Positions 1-11,825 of a stretch of DNA of 64,000 nt are shown in pieces. Position 1 is the first letter of the stretch. Each line of letters starts with the position of its first letter. A model generated the notes under the pieces. The model did no database searches. It saw only the letters and a program-made list of their open reading frames with translations, and was not told the origin of the DNA. Location of the stretch: contig JAJOZX010001078.1 in the NCBI GenBank assembly GCA_023014485.1, positions 839,001 through 903,000 of the forward strand, in the 5' to 3' direction. This DNA is from Bathynomus jamesi (lineage: Eukaryota > Arthropoda > Malacostraca > Isopoda > Cirolanidae). Position numbers and translations under genes: made by a program.

Positions 1-836
1 AAACCAAGTAAGTGTGAGTGGTTCAGGGAAAGTGTGGCATTTCTGGGGCACAAAGTGAGTTCAAGTGGTATACAGAAGAGTGGGGAGTATATGGCAAAAG
101 TCAGGAAGTTCCCGAAACCTCGGACGGTCCGTGAACTTAGATATTTTCTGGGACTTGTCGAGTTTCAGAGGAAATTTATAGCGGGCTGCTCTGGGATTTC
201 GAAACCTCTGACCGAAGTGACTGGAATGAAAGGTAGTACTCAATTGGTGTGGACTGAGAAGATGAATGAAGCCTTTGAGCAATTGAGAGTGGAAGCAGCG
301 AAAGATGTGGAGTTGGCTTATCCGGACCTGAGTGAAGGAGCGAGCTTGCTAGAATTGTATACAGATGCGAGTGGATTTTGTATGGGCGGATGCTTGTGCC
401 AGTTGCAGGGAAAGGAAGGACAGGAAGAAAGGAAAGTAATTGGGTATGTGTCTAAAGCATTCAGTAAGGCAGAGCGAAAGTACACCACAGTTGAGAGAGA
501 ACTTCCGGCAATGAGGTTTTGTGTGAAAGTTTTCAAGTCATTTTTGTGTGGAATTAAATTTATTTTAAAGATTGATCATCAGACCTTGGTATAGATGGAG
601 AGAATGAAAGTTGTGGATGGAAGAATTGCTAGAACCTTGCTTGAGTTGAGTGAGTTTGATTATAAGATTGAGTATGTGCCAGGGGAAAGGAATTGTATGG
701 CTGACCTTATGTCAAGAATACCTGGGGTGAATGAAAGGAGAAAGAGGTGGTCGACCCTGAGTATTTGCCAATGGGAATAGTAAAGTTGCGTGAAAGTAGG
801 GGGGTGGCGACAGTTTGTTTGAAAGTGCATGGTATG
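1..836 (+). pseudogene. Gypsy-1 pol: end of reverse transcriptase and RNase H
   Basis: C-terminal RT and complete RNase H of a Ty3/Gypsy-type pol; the 5' part lies outside the window. The RT tail shows FLGHKVS and the connection motif LRYFLGLVEFQRKFI. RNase H carries its acidic residues in LYTDASG, ERELPAMR, DHQTL and MADLMSR. A TAG at 592-594 interrupts RNase H between its third and fourth acidic residues, and the frame shifts again near 745 and in the G run at 799-804. BEL-1 interrupts the gene after 836; it resumes at 16857. It is a dead copy and the oldest layer of the nest. Confidence 0.88.
800..836 (+). pseudogene. Gypsy-1 OTU-like domain, N-terminal motif
   Basis: Positions 800-820 read GGGDSLF, followed by an aromatic-rich stretch up to the BEL-1 insertion. 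This matches the N-terminal box of OTU cysteine proteases (usual form DGNCLF), with Ser (812-814) where the catalytic Cys normally sits. A one-base slip in the G6 run just upstream is needed to join it to the RNase H frame. If the 5-bp duplication GTATG is counted once, the frame runs without a break into 16857-17243. Confidence 0.6.
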
Positions 837-1619
837 TATGGAAAAACTATACGCGCTCACAACATGGTATCATATGTGGTACATTTATTTCATAATTAAA
901 TATAAATTATTAATTAATTGAATTAAATATCTATACAAAGTTGCCTCGGGATTGGCGACATAGCCTATTGGGAATGAAATAATTGAATTGCCATACGTAC
1001 AAAGAACCTGTATGTATGAATCAGCCTCACATAGCAACAAGAAAACCCAATTTATTGTTTAGTCTACCACAGAGGAGTAGACCAAACAAAAATTTTGCTA
1101 GTTCGGCAAAAAATACAAGCGAACCAAGGAACGGCTCTCGGGGCTGTTTATTGTACAGCGAACGCTTTAAACAGGGAAGACGTGTTTAAGTTTTCCCTCA
1201 AGTTCTGAGTGAATTCCTTATAATAAAATTAATACATAAAATAGGATAGGCCTATCCCCAGAAGTGTCTATATTGTGACAGCCCATATTTATTACAAGAC
1301 GTTAACTCATTGCGTAACTCCATCGTGGCGGCCCTACACCGAAAAAGATCGTAACGCCCTGCATCGAAACAAACAAAGACCCAGCAAAAATAAGGTGAGG
1401 CAAATTATTTTCATTCTAATATAGGTCGCGCAAATCCCGACGCTAAAATTACCGTAATCAATTACATATAAAAAGGTCCTTTAAAGACCTACATATTCAT
1501 AACTCTCTAACGAAAAAACATAGGGCTTTTGTCGGTAACCCTCCACTGAAGTCTGCTGGAAATTTCCAACGGATGAGGGCACAGGCAATCAACCCATAGC
1601 CCTATATAATTTTTTCACA
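837..1619 (+). repeat. BEL-1 5' LTR
   Basis: Begins TATGGAAAAACTATACG and ends TTTTTTCACA. It is identical to 16069-16851 except for one C/A and one A/G difference near its 3' end. A 68-codon open frame inside it is repeated in both LTRs and has no recognisable domain. Confidence 0.95.
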
Positions 1620-2156
1620 TGGTGGCCCTGTGTATGGGGAACTAACCCCAATTTCAACCGTAACCCCACTATAGTTTTTTCATATGGTGGCCTATTCAAC
1701 TGGGAACCAATTCCTTTACCTTTACACTAACCGAAAACAAAGGCTTGTTCATTTAACAGGCATAACTTATTTTAGGGCCTAAAAAAAAATAGGCCCACAA
1801 CATTAAGCCTATTTAATAGGTCACACTCTTCAAACTCAAAACAAAGCCTTGTTAATTTAACAGGCTTAATTAACTCATTTGAGGTCCTATAAAATAATAG
1901 GCCCAAACATAAGCCTACTTGGTAGGCCCAACAAATAGGCCTATTTAGTAGGCCCACTTAACTTTACCTTACATAATAGGCCTACCTCTTAAGGTAGACC
2001 TTACTCTTTACACTCAAGGCCTATCCTAACTAAAATCATTGTAAATTTTTAATTTAACCTTTGGCGCAGGTTATATAAAAAACTTATTACTGTACAGTAA
2101 TTTAACTTGCTCATCATCATAAAATTAAACTCAGAACTTTAACACTAACAACAATT
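1620..2156 (+). other. BEL-1 leader with primer binding site
   Basis: Untranslated leader. A primer-binding site starting TGGTGGCCCTGTGTATGG directly abuts the LTR at 1620-1637. A related phrase (ATGGTGGCCTATTCAACTGG) recurs near 1683. The rest is AT-rich and unusually full of AGGCC-type heptamers in both orientations (1770-2010). No gene is seen before the ATG at 2157. Confidence 0.7.
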
Positions 2157-3560
2157 ATGGAAGACTTGGACAAAAGGGTAAAAAACCCAGACCAAGAAAA
2201 CAAAAACACAGACCTTGGGGCTATGGCACCATCTCAAAACCACAAAAAATTAATGAGGAAAAAATCAGCACGTAAAGGTGTCATCACCAAACTGTACAAT
2301 GATTTCAAACAAAAAGAACCTACAAGATATGATCTTGAAACAACATTAAATTCTATTACTCGTTACAAACAAGAAATTCTCACACTAGATGAAGACATAA
2401 TTACAGAAATTGATGACACAATTGAACTAACAGATGATGAGTATACTACCATCCTCCTTGACAATGAAAATTACATTACAAAAATTAACAACTATATTTC
2501 TGAAATTCAAAACCAACTTGATGAGTGCAAAAAAACAAGACACAAATGAAAGCTTCTTAGAAGCTATTACAAATGCTTCATTTAGCCCTCCCAATGTGGC
2601 TGAGGGCAATGAACTAAAATCAAAATTGCCTACACTTGCAGTACCCACTTTTGAGGGTGACAGAGCCAAATTTCAATCTTTTATTGAAAAATTTCATAGC
2701 CTTATAGGTAATAAAAACTACATTACAGATGTTGATAAATTTAGTTATTTAGTGAACTATCTGAAAGGCCCAGCCTTAAGATTAGTGGAATCACTACCAG
2801 CCATAGGTACTTCTTATTCTGTAGCAATAGAATTACTTAACAGAAATTACATGAATAAGGATGAAATTATACATGATTTGACTCTTAAAGTCATGAACAT
2901 GCGAACCCCAAAAGACAACTATGGTGACCTCTTTGACTTTTACTGTGAGTTTGAATGTCTCATGGGACAACTTAAAAACAATGATTTAAACATTGCAGAA
3001 ACAGCTTGGATCATTCAAGCTGTTGTTTTTGAAAAGCTCCCTTCTAAAGTCAAAGAGATATTTCATCAGAGGACAACTGACATATACCCTAGCCTTAATA
3101 AACTAAGAGAAGATTTCCCAACTGTACTTGCACTTTACAAATCAAGTTACACACTCCCAAAATTTAACACAGAACAAGAAAAAACCAACAATGCAGAAAA
3201 CCAAAAACCTAACAAAAGATTTCAACACTTACCAGTTACATCAAAACACAACCGCAAAACTCAATTTGCAGAAAATAAAGTGACAGAAAAAGACTCAAAG
3301 ACTCCTACTCTGCAAAACTTTAATGTAGCTACTTTGAGTATAATCCCACACCATGCAAATTTTGTTTTAGCAGTGAACATTATTCTACAAATTGTCCCAA
3401 ATACAAAGACTTTACAGCAAGGTCAAAACGTTGTGAACAACTAAACTTATGCAAAAAATGCACTGGATCAGGGCACCAAAAGTCAAATTGCAAATCAAAT
3501 TTGATATACAATTGTAAGTTTTGCAACAGTTTTGACCATGTTACCCCTATGTGTAATACA
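2157..3560 (+). pseudogene. BEL-1 gag
   Basis: Gag-like protein. The ATG at 2157 opens a charged, coiled-coil-like N-terminus of 130 codons. An A7 run at 2529-2535 shifts the frame, after which a second frame carries the DUF1759-type capsid region (VPTFEGDRAKFQSF ... FSYLVNYLKGPALRLVESL) to 3444. Two cysteine/histidine knuckles follow at about 3451-3560 (CKKCTGSGHQKSNC and CKFCNSFDHVTPMC), again in another frame. BEL gag and pol are usually one frame, so these shifts are likely mutations. A slippery-site role for A7 cannot be excluded. Confidence 0.85.
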
Positions 3561-3836
3561 CACACAGACATTGGAAAAACTGACAAACATTATGAACAAA
3601 CACCCAAATCAAACCAAAACAAACAGAAACAAACCAAAAATGCTATGAATGGACATATCAGTTCATCTAGCATTAACCACAATTCAAAAATTCTTTTACC
3701 AACCACAACTTTGGAAATCCAAAACAAAAGGGGACAAATAGTACAGGTTAGGTGTCTTTTAGATACCTGCTCACAACAAACATTTGTAACTAAACAACTG
3801 ATAGAAAAATTGGGACTTCAAAACCAACAAGGAGAT
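3561..3836 (+). pseudogene. BEL-1 aspartic peptidase, N-terminal part
   Basis: Peptidase region of BEL pol with the active-site phrase CLLDTCSQQTFVTKQL. In BEL elements this Asp belongs to a retropepsin-like domain that cuts the polyprotein. The frame is open up to the BEL-2 insertion at 3836 and continues in the same frame after the second TSD copy at 11831, which confirms that the insertion split one ORF. Confidence 0.85.
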
Positions 3837-4838
3837 TATTGAAAAATTTATTATTTAGCTTGAGAGAGATTATTTTTATTTTGGGTGTAGTATTAAGGTT
3901 AAGTTTACTTTAAATAGACTCAGTAATTATAGAAATAATAATGGCCTATTTAGACACTGTCAACACAGCTACAGACTTTTTCACTGTAGGTTGCAGTGGT
4001 TTTCAGGTTAAATTTGGTCAGCAGCCAGATTACTAACTATGGTGAAGCTAAATTCATCAAAATTAATTTAGACTTACCAAAAATGAAGTTGCCAGTTGAA
4101 CGTTACCCTTTCAGTTTCTAACTGATTCATAAGTTTCATTTAGTTTCCAGGTTTTTAATTTTCGTTGTTAAGTTTTAGGTTATTGTTTAACACACTGCTA
4201 GGTTATTTATTTGTAGGGGCTATTTCCCAGACCTAGGTTTTGCAGGTTAAGTTAGGCTAGGGCTGGATTGCCCTTAAGTTTTTGGTTTTAAAGGTTTAAG
4301 GTTTAGAAGGTTTTATTTAAGTTAAGTTAGGGCTATATTGCCTTTAGGTTTTAATAGGGGCTATAACAGCCATTTAATTATTGAGTTAGGGCCGTTGTAG
4401 CCCGGTTCAAGTTTCGTCTAGGTACCTAGTTTTTCTCTTACCTTAGTTATTTTCTTTAATTTACTTGCACCTAGTTCTGATAGGCCTCTATTTAGTTAAA
4501 CATGGGTTTTGATTAATTGCAGTGGTTATTAATTAAGGATACGGTTTAATTAAAGGTTGTTAGGTTTGAAGGTTGACTCAGTTTCCCGGTTTGGGTAACC
4601 ACGAGCATTTTAATTTTTTTTTTTTTAAAAAAAGGGCCCGCTTCATGCGGTCAAAAATTTTCAAGACTGGACAAAGCTCCGTTTTTCTTTGTCCCAGAAA
4701 CTTTTTTTTCCTTCTTTTTGTTAATTAGGGAAACCCAACTTCACTAGTTGGTTAGAAACGAGGGTTTTTATTTTTATTTATTTTGTTTATATTTTATTTG
4801 GAAATATATGCGGTTAGTTCTAACCACTTTTTTCAACA
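3837..4838 (-). repeat. BEL-2 3' LTR
   Basis: Read on the minus strand the LTR runs TGTTG...CAATA. It matches 10829-11825. It contains many TTAGGCT/AGGGGCTAT-type phrases and homopolymer T/A runs at about 4612-4630. Confidence 0.93.
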
Positions 4839-5044
4839 TTCCCCCCAAGGGGAAAAATTTACCCAGAATTGTGTTCTTGGGAAATTTTATTTATTTATTT
4901 ATTTATTTTTTTTGAATGAAAATGACATGCTTTTCAGAAAAGTTCCTTTTAGGTGAAATATGAAGATGAAAGCGTCTTTTCTGTAGAACGTTGGTCCTAA
5001 GTTATAGCTATTTACAATTATTTACAATTTTCTATTTGTGGTCT
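4839..5044 (-). other. BEL-2 polypurine tract and 3' untranslated segment
   Basis: On the minus strand CCTTGGGGGGAA (plus coordinates 4839-4850) sits directly before the 3' LTR and fits a polypurine tract for plus-strand priming. The rest is AT-rich with a TTTA run near 4890 and no gene. Confidence 0.7.
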
Positions 5045-5731
5045 TCACAACGATCCACTCTGTATTTTCCTTTGCAGTTCTTCCCGAAATCTAACTGCAG
5101 CTTGTCTTTGTGGTCGGGGTTGAGTAGCGGCAGTAGTAGTGTCAGGAGAATCTACAGTTCCTGATTCTGTGGAAGAATTTTCCAGTTCTTCCAGGTCAAT
5201 ATTCGGCTTATCAGTTATTTCCAGTGGGTATAACCGATATATGTGTCTTCTGGAGAGATGACCATTGGGTGTTTTTACAGTTACATGCCTGATTATGCCA
5301 TCTTCATCTGGGTGTAATGTTTCAATTACAGCAATCTTCCAGAAGTATTTGGGATTCATAGAATTTTCATCTAAGAGACATAGTTCTCCTACTTTAGGTT
5401 CTTTACTTACTGGTTGTTTGTGTTGTTGGTATTCTTTTTCCCTCAAACTACTCAAATATTCGTATCGCCATTTTTTTGATTTCTTGAGATTGTTTAGCTC
5501 CCTTATGAAAGTAATCCAGTATTTTCTTTCTTTCTTTGTCCTCTGTTGTTGTCATATAATCAGCACCCACCTGATCCTCTTCATTAACAGCTTCTTGGGT
5601 ATCATTAGTGGTTAAAAAGTTGAATTTGGTATTGTCATACCCAAAAAGCAACTTGAAAGGAGTTAGTAGATCAGAGGAAGGATCTTCATTTGAATTAACA
5701 TAAGTGAGTGGTCTTGAATTCATTGTGTTCA
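5045..5731 (-). pseudogene. BEL-2 pol C-terminal tail (end of integrase, DUF5641-like)
   Basis: Two overlapping frames (5448-5731 and 5045-5455) hold the end of integrase (NSRPLTYVNSNEDPSSDLLTP) and the BEL-specific C-terminal domain with GELCLLDENSMNPKYFWKIA and VKTPNGHLSRRHIYRLYPLE. This domain follows the integrase core in BEL polyproteins and resembles an SH3-like integrase tail. Frameshifts separate it from the 590-codon frame upstream. Confidence 0.85.
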
Positions 5732-7625
5732 TTATTTCAAGAACAATTGTTTTAGTTCAGTTAACGGGATTTTTCTTCCTTTTAGGGAGGTATAGAGGGC
5801 TCTTTTGACTAAACCCACCATTCTTTCAGCTATTCCTAAGGTTCTGGGTGAATAGGCTGCTGTAAATTTCCACTGGCTACCATGATCAGAGAGGTACTGA
5901 GACACAAGAACATTTTGGAACCAATGTTTAAGGTAATCTTCAGATCTTTTGAAGGTGGATTGATTGTCTGAAATCAAAACCTTTGGAAGGGAGTAGTTTA
6001 AGGACAAATGGTAGAGTTCTCTTAAAAAGGTTTTAGCAGAAAGGTCAGTGCAGATGTGAAGGCTGGTGAATCTGGTGGCGCAGCAAGTGAACAATAATAA
6101 GTAGACTTTCATGAATTGGTTATTCTCATCCTGGACAGAAATTGGACCAACATAGTCAAGGGCAGTTTTTTCAAAGGGTTTTTCATAGCTTAAACGTTCC
6201 GTTACTAAGGGTCCAGTAGTAGGCACTTCATAAGCCATGGCAAAGTATTTTTGGCAAAACAGACATTGTTTCAGAACCTTTTTAACTACTTGCCTTATTT
6301 TGGGGATCCAGAATTCCTGTCTGAGGAAATTGCATGTGGTAGCTAAGGTTGCATGACTGGCTTTTGCATGACATTCAGTTACAATTAACGTTGTTAAATG
6401 AGAATTTTCAGGCAGTAGTACAGGATACCTAGCAGAATAGTTAAGGTTAGTTGCATATTTATATCTCCCCATTGTTCTGACTAACCCTTCTTTGTCAATG
6501 AAGAGTTTTAGATTCTTTTGCAGCTTTGTTAGGTCCTCAACTTTTTCTCCTTTATTTAGTTTGTGGATTATTTCTTTTTCTTTTGAGAAATGTTGTTGCT
6601 GGACTAATTTTAGCCAGTAATTTGTGGCCTTAGTTTTGTAAGCTGTATGATTTTTCTCCAAGACAGCAATTTGTTCTTCCATTGTCAGGTTACATTTGGG
6701 GTTATATTTGTGAGTGCGGAAGTACTTTAAGTTTTCTATGAACCGTAGAACATAGGCAGTGATTCTGACCAGTTTTTTCCTGTTAGAGAATCTTTCCATG
6801 TTTAACAAGGGAGTTTTTTCATTTATTTCTTTACAAGTTGTTTGACACACATTTATTGTTGTCTGTAAGGTTTCTTGGTGGGGGTTAAAAATTAAGTTGG
6901 TTGGCCATTCAATTTCATTTCTCAAAAATGTGGGACCATGTTGGTAAAAGTGAAGAAGTTTTTGAAATTTCTTGAAAGATATTGGTCTGGTGAGTAGGTC
7001 TGCTGGGTTGTCTTCTCCTGCTACATGTCTGAATTCCAGGTGATGGTTTAAGTTTCTTGTTGCTTCCTGAATGTCTTTCACTCTGTTTTTTACAAAGATT
7101 GATTTCATTTTTAGAGATTTTTGAGCAGTCCAATTTAAAGCCACTTGTGAGTCTGTCCAAATTATTGTTTTGAAGAACTTTTGGTTTTCTGAGTTTTCTT
7201 CTAGGTAGGTTTCTTTAAGGTATTCTAGGACTTTGGTTCCTAGGCAGATTGCCATTAATTCCAAGTTACAAATGGTCCAATTTTTTGATTTGGGGTTGAC
7301 TCTTGATTTAGCGTAAATTAGTTCGGATTTTCCATTTCCAACTAGATAGCAACTTACTGCATAACCTTCTTGGCTGGCATCACAAAAGATGTGGAGTTGA
7401 AGATTTTCCATGAGAGGTTTGGGATTTTCAAAAGCTTGTCTAGGAAAATTCAGAAATTCCACTTTGTTTATTTCTTTACAAAGTTTTTTCCATTCACGCA
7501 GCATTTCCGGTTCTAGATATTCATCCCAATTTTTTTGGTAGCTGTTACTTTCTGCATGAAGAGTTTTAATTTAAACACTAAGGGTGCAACAAATCCAATT
7601 GGATCAAACAATGATTGCACAGAAC
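5732..7625 (-). pseudogene. BEL-2 pol: RNase H and integrase
   Basis: A 590-codon open frame (7504 to 5732). RNase H: LHIFCDASQEGYAV, the ICNLELMA region, WTDSQVALNW, and AGEDNPADLLTR. Integrase: an H-H-C-C zinc module (HAKASHATLATTCNFL, then CLFC) and core Asp/Asp/Glu in ALDYVGPI, LISDNQSTF and LGIAERMVGLVK. All expected catalytic residues are present, but RT upstream is in other frames. The 7505-7625 stretch is RT-to-RNase H connection sequence in a shifted frame. Confidence 0.9.
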
Positions 7626-8358
7626 TTAGTATTTCTCTTTTAGTTTGGCTTCTGAGTTCAAGTTTACAGTTTTTAGATGGAGTGTATCAGCACTTGTGTT
7701 CCAACCATATCCTAATAGTTTTACATTTTCTTTATCTTCGGAGGAGGCTATGTCATGTTTTTCAAATAGTCCTTGAAGTTCTGAGTGATTAGAGGCCCAT
7801 TCATATAGCTTCAAATTATATTCAATTAAAGTGTTTACACTATAATTGTAAAGGTCTTTGAGTTCTGAGAGATTGTTGGCATTAATTAAAGCATTGTCCA
7901 TGTAAAAGCGGTTAGCTAGGTAGTCTGCCACTTGGTTTTGTTGTTCATTAAAAATGTGTTGGAGAGATTGTTGTAGTAAAAATGGACTGCTTTTGTTGCC
8001 AAAGGTAACTCTTCTATATTTATAGCAGATCAGGTTGTCGTCATTTGGAGCCAATTGGGTATCTTTACCCACAGAATTTTGTGGGCATTGCAGTCAAATT
8101 CTGTTTGATATTTAAGTTGTAAATATGCTTTTTGAATGTCCCCAATCATCAAATATTTACCATGCCTTAATTTAATGCACAATTTTGCTAAGTGAGGTAG
8201 GAGTGAAGGGCAGTCCTCAGTAGCATCATTTACGGTTATTTCTTCTGGTTTGCTTTTACCCGAGGGATCTACTACAATCCTAACTTTAGTTGTTTGTACC
8301 CCAGGGCGAACTACGGGAAAATGAGGTAAAAAATTTCCTGCTTGTCTTAAGTGTTCTG
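7626..8358 (-). pseudogene. BEL-2 pol: reverse transcriptase
   Basis: RT fragments in at least two frames. The part around 8100-8350 carries the N-terminal RT region with the Asp of motif A in GDIQKAYLQL. The 7626-8072 frame carries RYRRVTFGNKSSPFLLQQSL and the catalytic loop in the form FYMDNALIN. The usual BEL loop is YVDD, so the second Asp is Asn here. The copy is broken by frameshifts. Confidence 0.82.
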
Positions 8359-9740
8359 TTAGAGTACTTCTTCTATTATTCCTTCCTGGAATTGTTGTTC
8401 AAGGATGTCTGAATAAGGTTGCATTAAGTTATCTTTTTTTAATTTTTTGCAAGTGGACTTTAACCTGCTAATAGCATAGTTAAAGTTTGGTGAAATTTTA
8501 TCTTTTTGGTCATTCCATGGTACCTTAACAGACAATCTTTCATCTTCTATTTTAACTTCCTTTTCAAAGTTTGCAATCAGATCTTTTTCTTTGTTTGAAA
8601 ATGGTTCATCCCCAGAAATACCCAAGTTTTCTAGTTTGCTAAATTGTGCAATCTGGTGTTCAATTTTTTTTAGATCTTCATTAGAAGTTGTACTAGTAGG
8701 TAGCGGGTTGGTAATACAGAAGCTGATCTGATCTCTTATTGGTTCTTTTTCTTTTTCAGGGTAGTAATCTGAAGGGAAACCCAATAAAAGTATTCCATAG
8801 GGAGATTTATAACAAGAGGCAGTATGAATATGATGACTGCTGAGGGCAAAAAGTTTGTGGGTTGCAGCCCCAAAAATTAACATGAAGTCAGCCACTTCAT
8901 CGGCTTCAAAGTGATCTGCAAGCTGATAATTTAATGATTTTAAATAAATTTGAAGTTTCAGTAATCCTGGAACTTCATATTTAATATTAATATCATCAAT
9001 TATGATGGCTTCTATTTCTTGGTAGTTTCCAAGGTTTCTAGAATCCTCCAATTTAATTATAGCTACTTCATAATTTGGTTGTTTCTTGTTGGCTATAAAT
9101 CCTGTTATGGTTATGGATTCCACGTAGTGTTTAGTTGGAAGATTTAATTTTTTCACAAGTTCCTTGGTAATGTAGCTGGCTTGACTACAATTATCCAAAA
9201 GTGCTCTGCATTTAATTGATTTTTCTGAGTTTCTTATTCTCATTTGCATGGAAGGGATTAATGCTACTTCTTGATCAGTGTTTTTTAAACTTAATAAGTT
9301 AGTAACTTGTTTCCCTTGTTTTGAGTTTTCTTTTTGGGTAGCTACTTCCATACTGGTTTTGGTTTTCTTATCTTCCTCTGGTTTTCCTTTTTGTTTGGTA
9401 CAAAGGAAGGATAAATGGTTAGAAAACCTACAAAATGAACAGGGTTGTAAAGAAATGGGGCATTCTTTGGCTTGGTGTTTAGATGAGGTACATTTAGTAC
9501 AATAATTTAATTTAGCAAGTTTTTTCAGTTTATCCCAACTTTCAGGGAAAGAATCACATTTTGAGATTCTGTGAGAGTTTTTCTTACACAATTTGCAGTA
9601 AGGTTCTCTCTGGTCAGTATATTGAGCTCTTCTTGAGGATTGTCTTTGGGTAGAAACCGCCAGAGCAGCTGTAGTTTGGCCAGAATACCATGGTTTTCTG
9701 GCTGGTTCTGGAGAGAAGTTTCTTTTTTGTTTAGGATCAA
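8359..9740 (-). pseudogene. BEL-2 gag zinc knuckles and peptidase
   Basis: A 410-codon frame (9591-8359) plus a short upstream frame. Cysteine/histidine knuckles (CTKCTSSKHQAKEC, then CSFCRFSNHLSFLC) lie near its start. The peptidase phrase CRALLDNCSQASYITKEL follows, then the LLIFGAATHKLFAL-type segment found before RT in BEL pol. The active-site triplet reads DNC where many relatives have DSG. Confidence 0.85.
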
Positions 9741-10685
9741 GGTAGTTAACTCACTTTGTTCCAGATCAAAATTAACATTAGCTAAGGTTTTGGTAGCTTC
9801 AGCAATTGCTTCTTTAAACTTATTAAAGGGTCATAGAGTTTAAACCCACAAGTTCTTAAAAATTCCTGAGTTTCTTGAGTTAGTTTATTATAATATACAT
9901 ACAAGAGTATATCTTCTAATTCTAATTTTTGAGTTTGCATTAAATTTATGGTAGAGTGCATATCTGCTTGAAAGTCATGAAGTGATTTAAAATTTTTGGT
10001 TATTATGGATTTAGTTAAAAGGGATTTTATTATGGAGAATTTAATTTGGCCTGGTGTTGCATAACAGCCCTCCAACTGCTGCCATGCTTCTTCATAAGAT
10101 GTTTTACTTTCTTGCATGCAGTTTATTTGAATGGCAGGGTTTCCACTCAAATGTTGTTTTAGGTAGGCAAATTTCTCTTCTTCGGAAAGACCTATGTTAT
10201 CATAAATGTTTCTGAATGAGGTCTTAAAGTTTTGAAATTTAGAGGGATTTCCATCAAATGGTAATATTTGAAGCTCAGGAATTTTAGTACTTATTCTTAG
10301 TTTAGGTTTGGCTTCGGCATTATTTTCTTTTTTAGTTGTTAATGCTTGTATCATTTGATCTATTTCAAAGTGGTAATAACTATTTTTTTCATCTATTTTC
10401 TTGTTTATCCTCTGAGAAGCCTTCGGAACAAACATACATTCTAAGGATTTCCTCGTCTAAATTTTGTAACTTGTCCAGTTGTGAGGACAAAAGCCGAGCA
10501 TGTGAATTTTTTTGTTCCTCAGTCCAATCATCCCATCTCTCTTTGATTGTAGCTAAAAGTTTAGTAGCTGAGGTTCTGATTGCTCCCCTCCTTTTTACCA
10601 GTTTACTAGTTTCAAGTGCTTCCACATCACTTCCCAACCAGGTCTCCATACTTTTTCCACGAGTGGCTTCAGTTTGATTAGCCAT
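9741..10685 (-). pseudogene. BEL-2 gag N-terminal region
   Basis: Begins with the ATG at 10685. A charged N-terminal segment (GAIRTSATKLLATIKERWDD) is followed in a second, overlapping frame (10435-9782) by the DUF1759-like capsid region (LQILPFDGNPSKFQNFKTSF, EEKFAYLKQHLSG). A shift near 10390-10435 and another near 9780 break the gene. Confidence 0.85.
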
Positions 10686-10828
10686 TTTTAGGTTTATTAT
10701 AAATGATATTTATATTTAAATTTTCAGATTATGTAAAAAATTTAATTCACTGGATTTAAAACTATTGTATCAGAATTAAAACAAAAAAAAGGGTAACTAA
10801 CTTCTCGACTGCCCATCCGGGGGCGCCA
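10686..10828 (-). other. BEL-2 leader with primer binding site
   Basis: Short leader. On the minus strand TGGCGCCCCCGGATGGGC (plus 10811-10828) abuts the 5' LTR and fits a tRNA primer-binding site, since it starts with TGG. I cannot assign the tRNA from sequence alone. Confidence 0.65.
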
Positions 10829-11825
10829 TATTGAAAAATTTATTATTTAGCTTGAGAGAGATTATTTTTATTTTGGGTGTAGTATTAAGGTTAAGTTTAC
10901 TTTAAATAGACTCGGTAATTATAGAAATAATAATGGCCTATTTAGACACTGTCAACACAGCTACAGACTTTTTCACTGTAGGTTGCAGTGGTTTTCAGGT
11001 TAAATTTGGTCAGCAGCCAGATTACTAACTATGGTGAAGCTAAATTCATCAAAATTAATTTAGACTTACCAAAAATGAAGTTGCCAGTTGAACGTTACCC
11101 TTTCATTTTCTAACTGATTCATAAGTTTCATTTAGTTTCCAGGTTTTTAATTTTCGTTGTTAAGTTTTAGGTTATTGTTTAACACACTGCTAGGTTATTT
11201 ATTTGTAGGGGCTATTTCCCAGACCTAGGTTTTGCAGGTTAAGTTAGGCTAGGGCTGGATTGCCCTTAAGTTTTGGTTTTAAAGGTTTAAGGTTTAGAAG
11301 GTTTTATTTAAGTTAAGTTAGGGCTATATTGCCTTTAGGTTTTAATAGGGGCTATAACAGCCATTTAATTATTGAGTTAGGGCCGTTGTAGCCCGGTTCG
11401 AGTTTCGTCTAGGTACCTAGTTTTTCTCTTACCTTAGTTATTTTCTTTAACTTACTTGCACCTAGTTCTGATAGGCCTCTATTTAGTTAAACATGGGTTT
11501 TGATTAATTGCAGTGGTTATTAATTAAGGATACGATTTAATTAAAGGTTGTTAGGTTTGAAGGTTGACTCAGTTTCCCGGTTTGGGTAACCACGAGCATT
11601 TTAATTTTTTTTTTGAGAAAAAAGGGCCCGCTTCATGCGGTCAAAAATTTTCAAGACTGGACAAAGCTCCGTTTTTCTTTGTCCCAGAAACTTTTTTTCC
11701 TTTTTTGTTAATTAGGGAAACCCAACTTCACTAGTTGGTTAGAAACGAGGGTTTTTATTTTTATTTATTTTGTTTATATTTTATTTGGAAATATATGCGG
11801 TTATTTCTAACCACTTTTTTCAACA
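10829..11825 (-). repeat. BEL-2 5' LTR
   Basis: Matches 3837-4838 along its full length with about 1% substitutions and a few homopolymer length differences. TSD GAGAT follows at 11826. Confidence 0.93.

Larger units (their letters stand above)
3837..11825 (-). mobile_element. BEL-2, BEL/Pao LTR retrotransposon nested in BEL-1
   Basis: Inserted in antisense orientation in the BEL-1 peptidase. TSD GAGAT is at 3832-3836 and 11826-11830. LTRs of 1002 and 997 bp flank a minus-strand gag-pol of about 5.6 kb with several frameshifts. By eye the LTRs differ at roughly nine substitutions plus short homopolymer indels, about 1%. A primer-binding site and a polypurine tract lie at the expected ends. 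Confidence 0.95.

Noticed and set aside
983..1189. 68-codon frame in the BEL-1 5' LTR, repeated identically at 16215-16421
   Set aside because: It lies wholly inside the LTR, has no known domain, and its identity simply reflects LTR identity.
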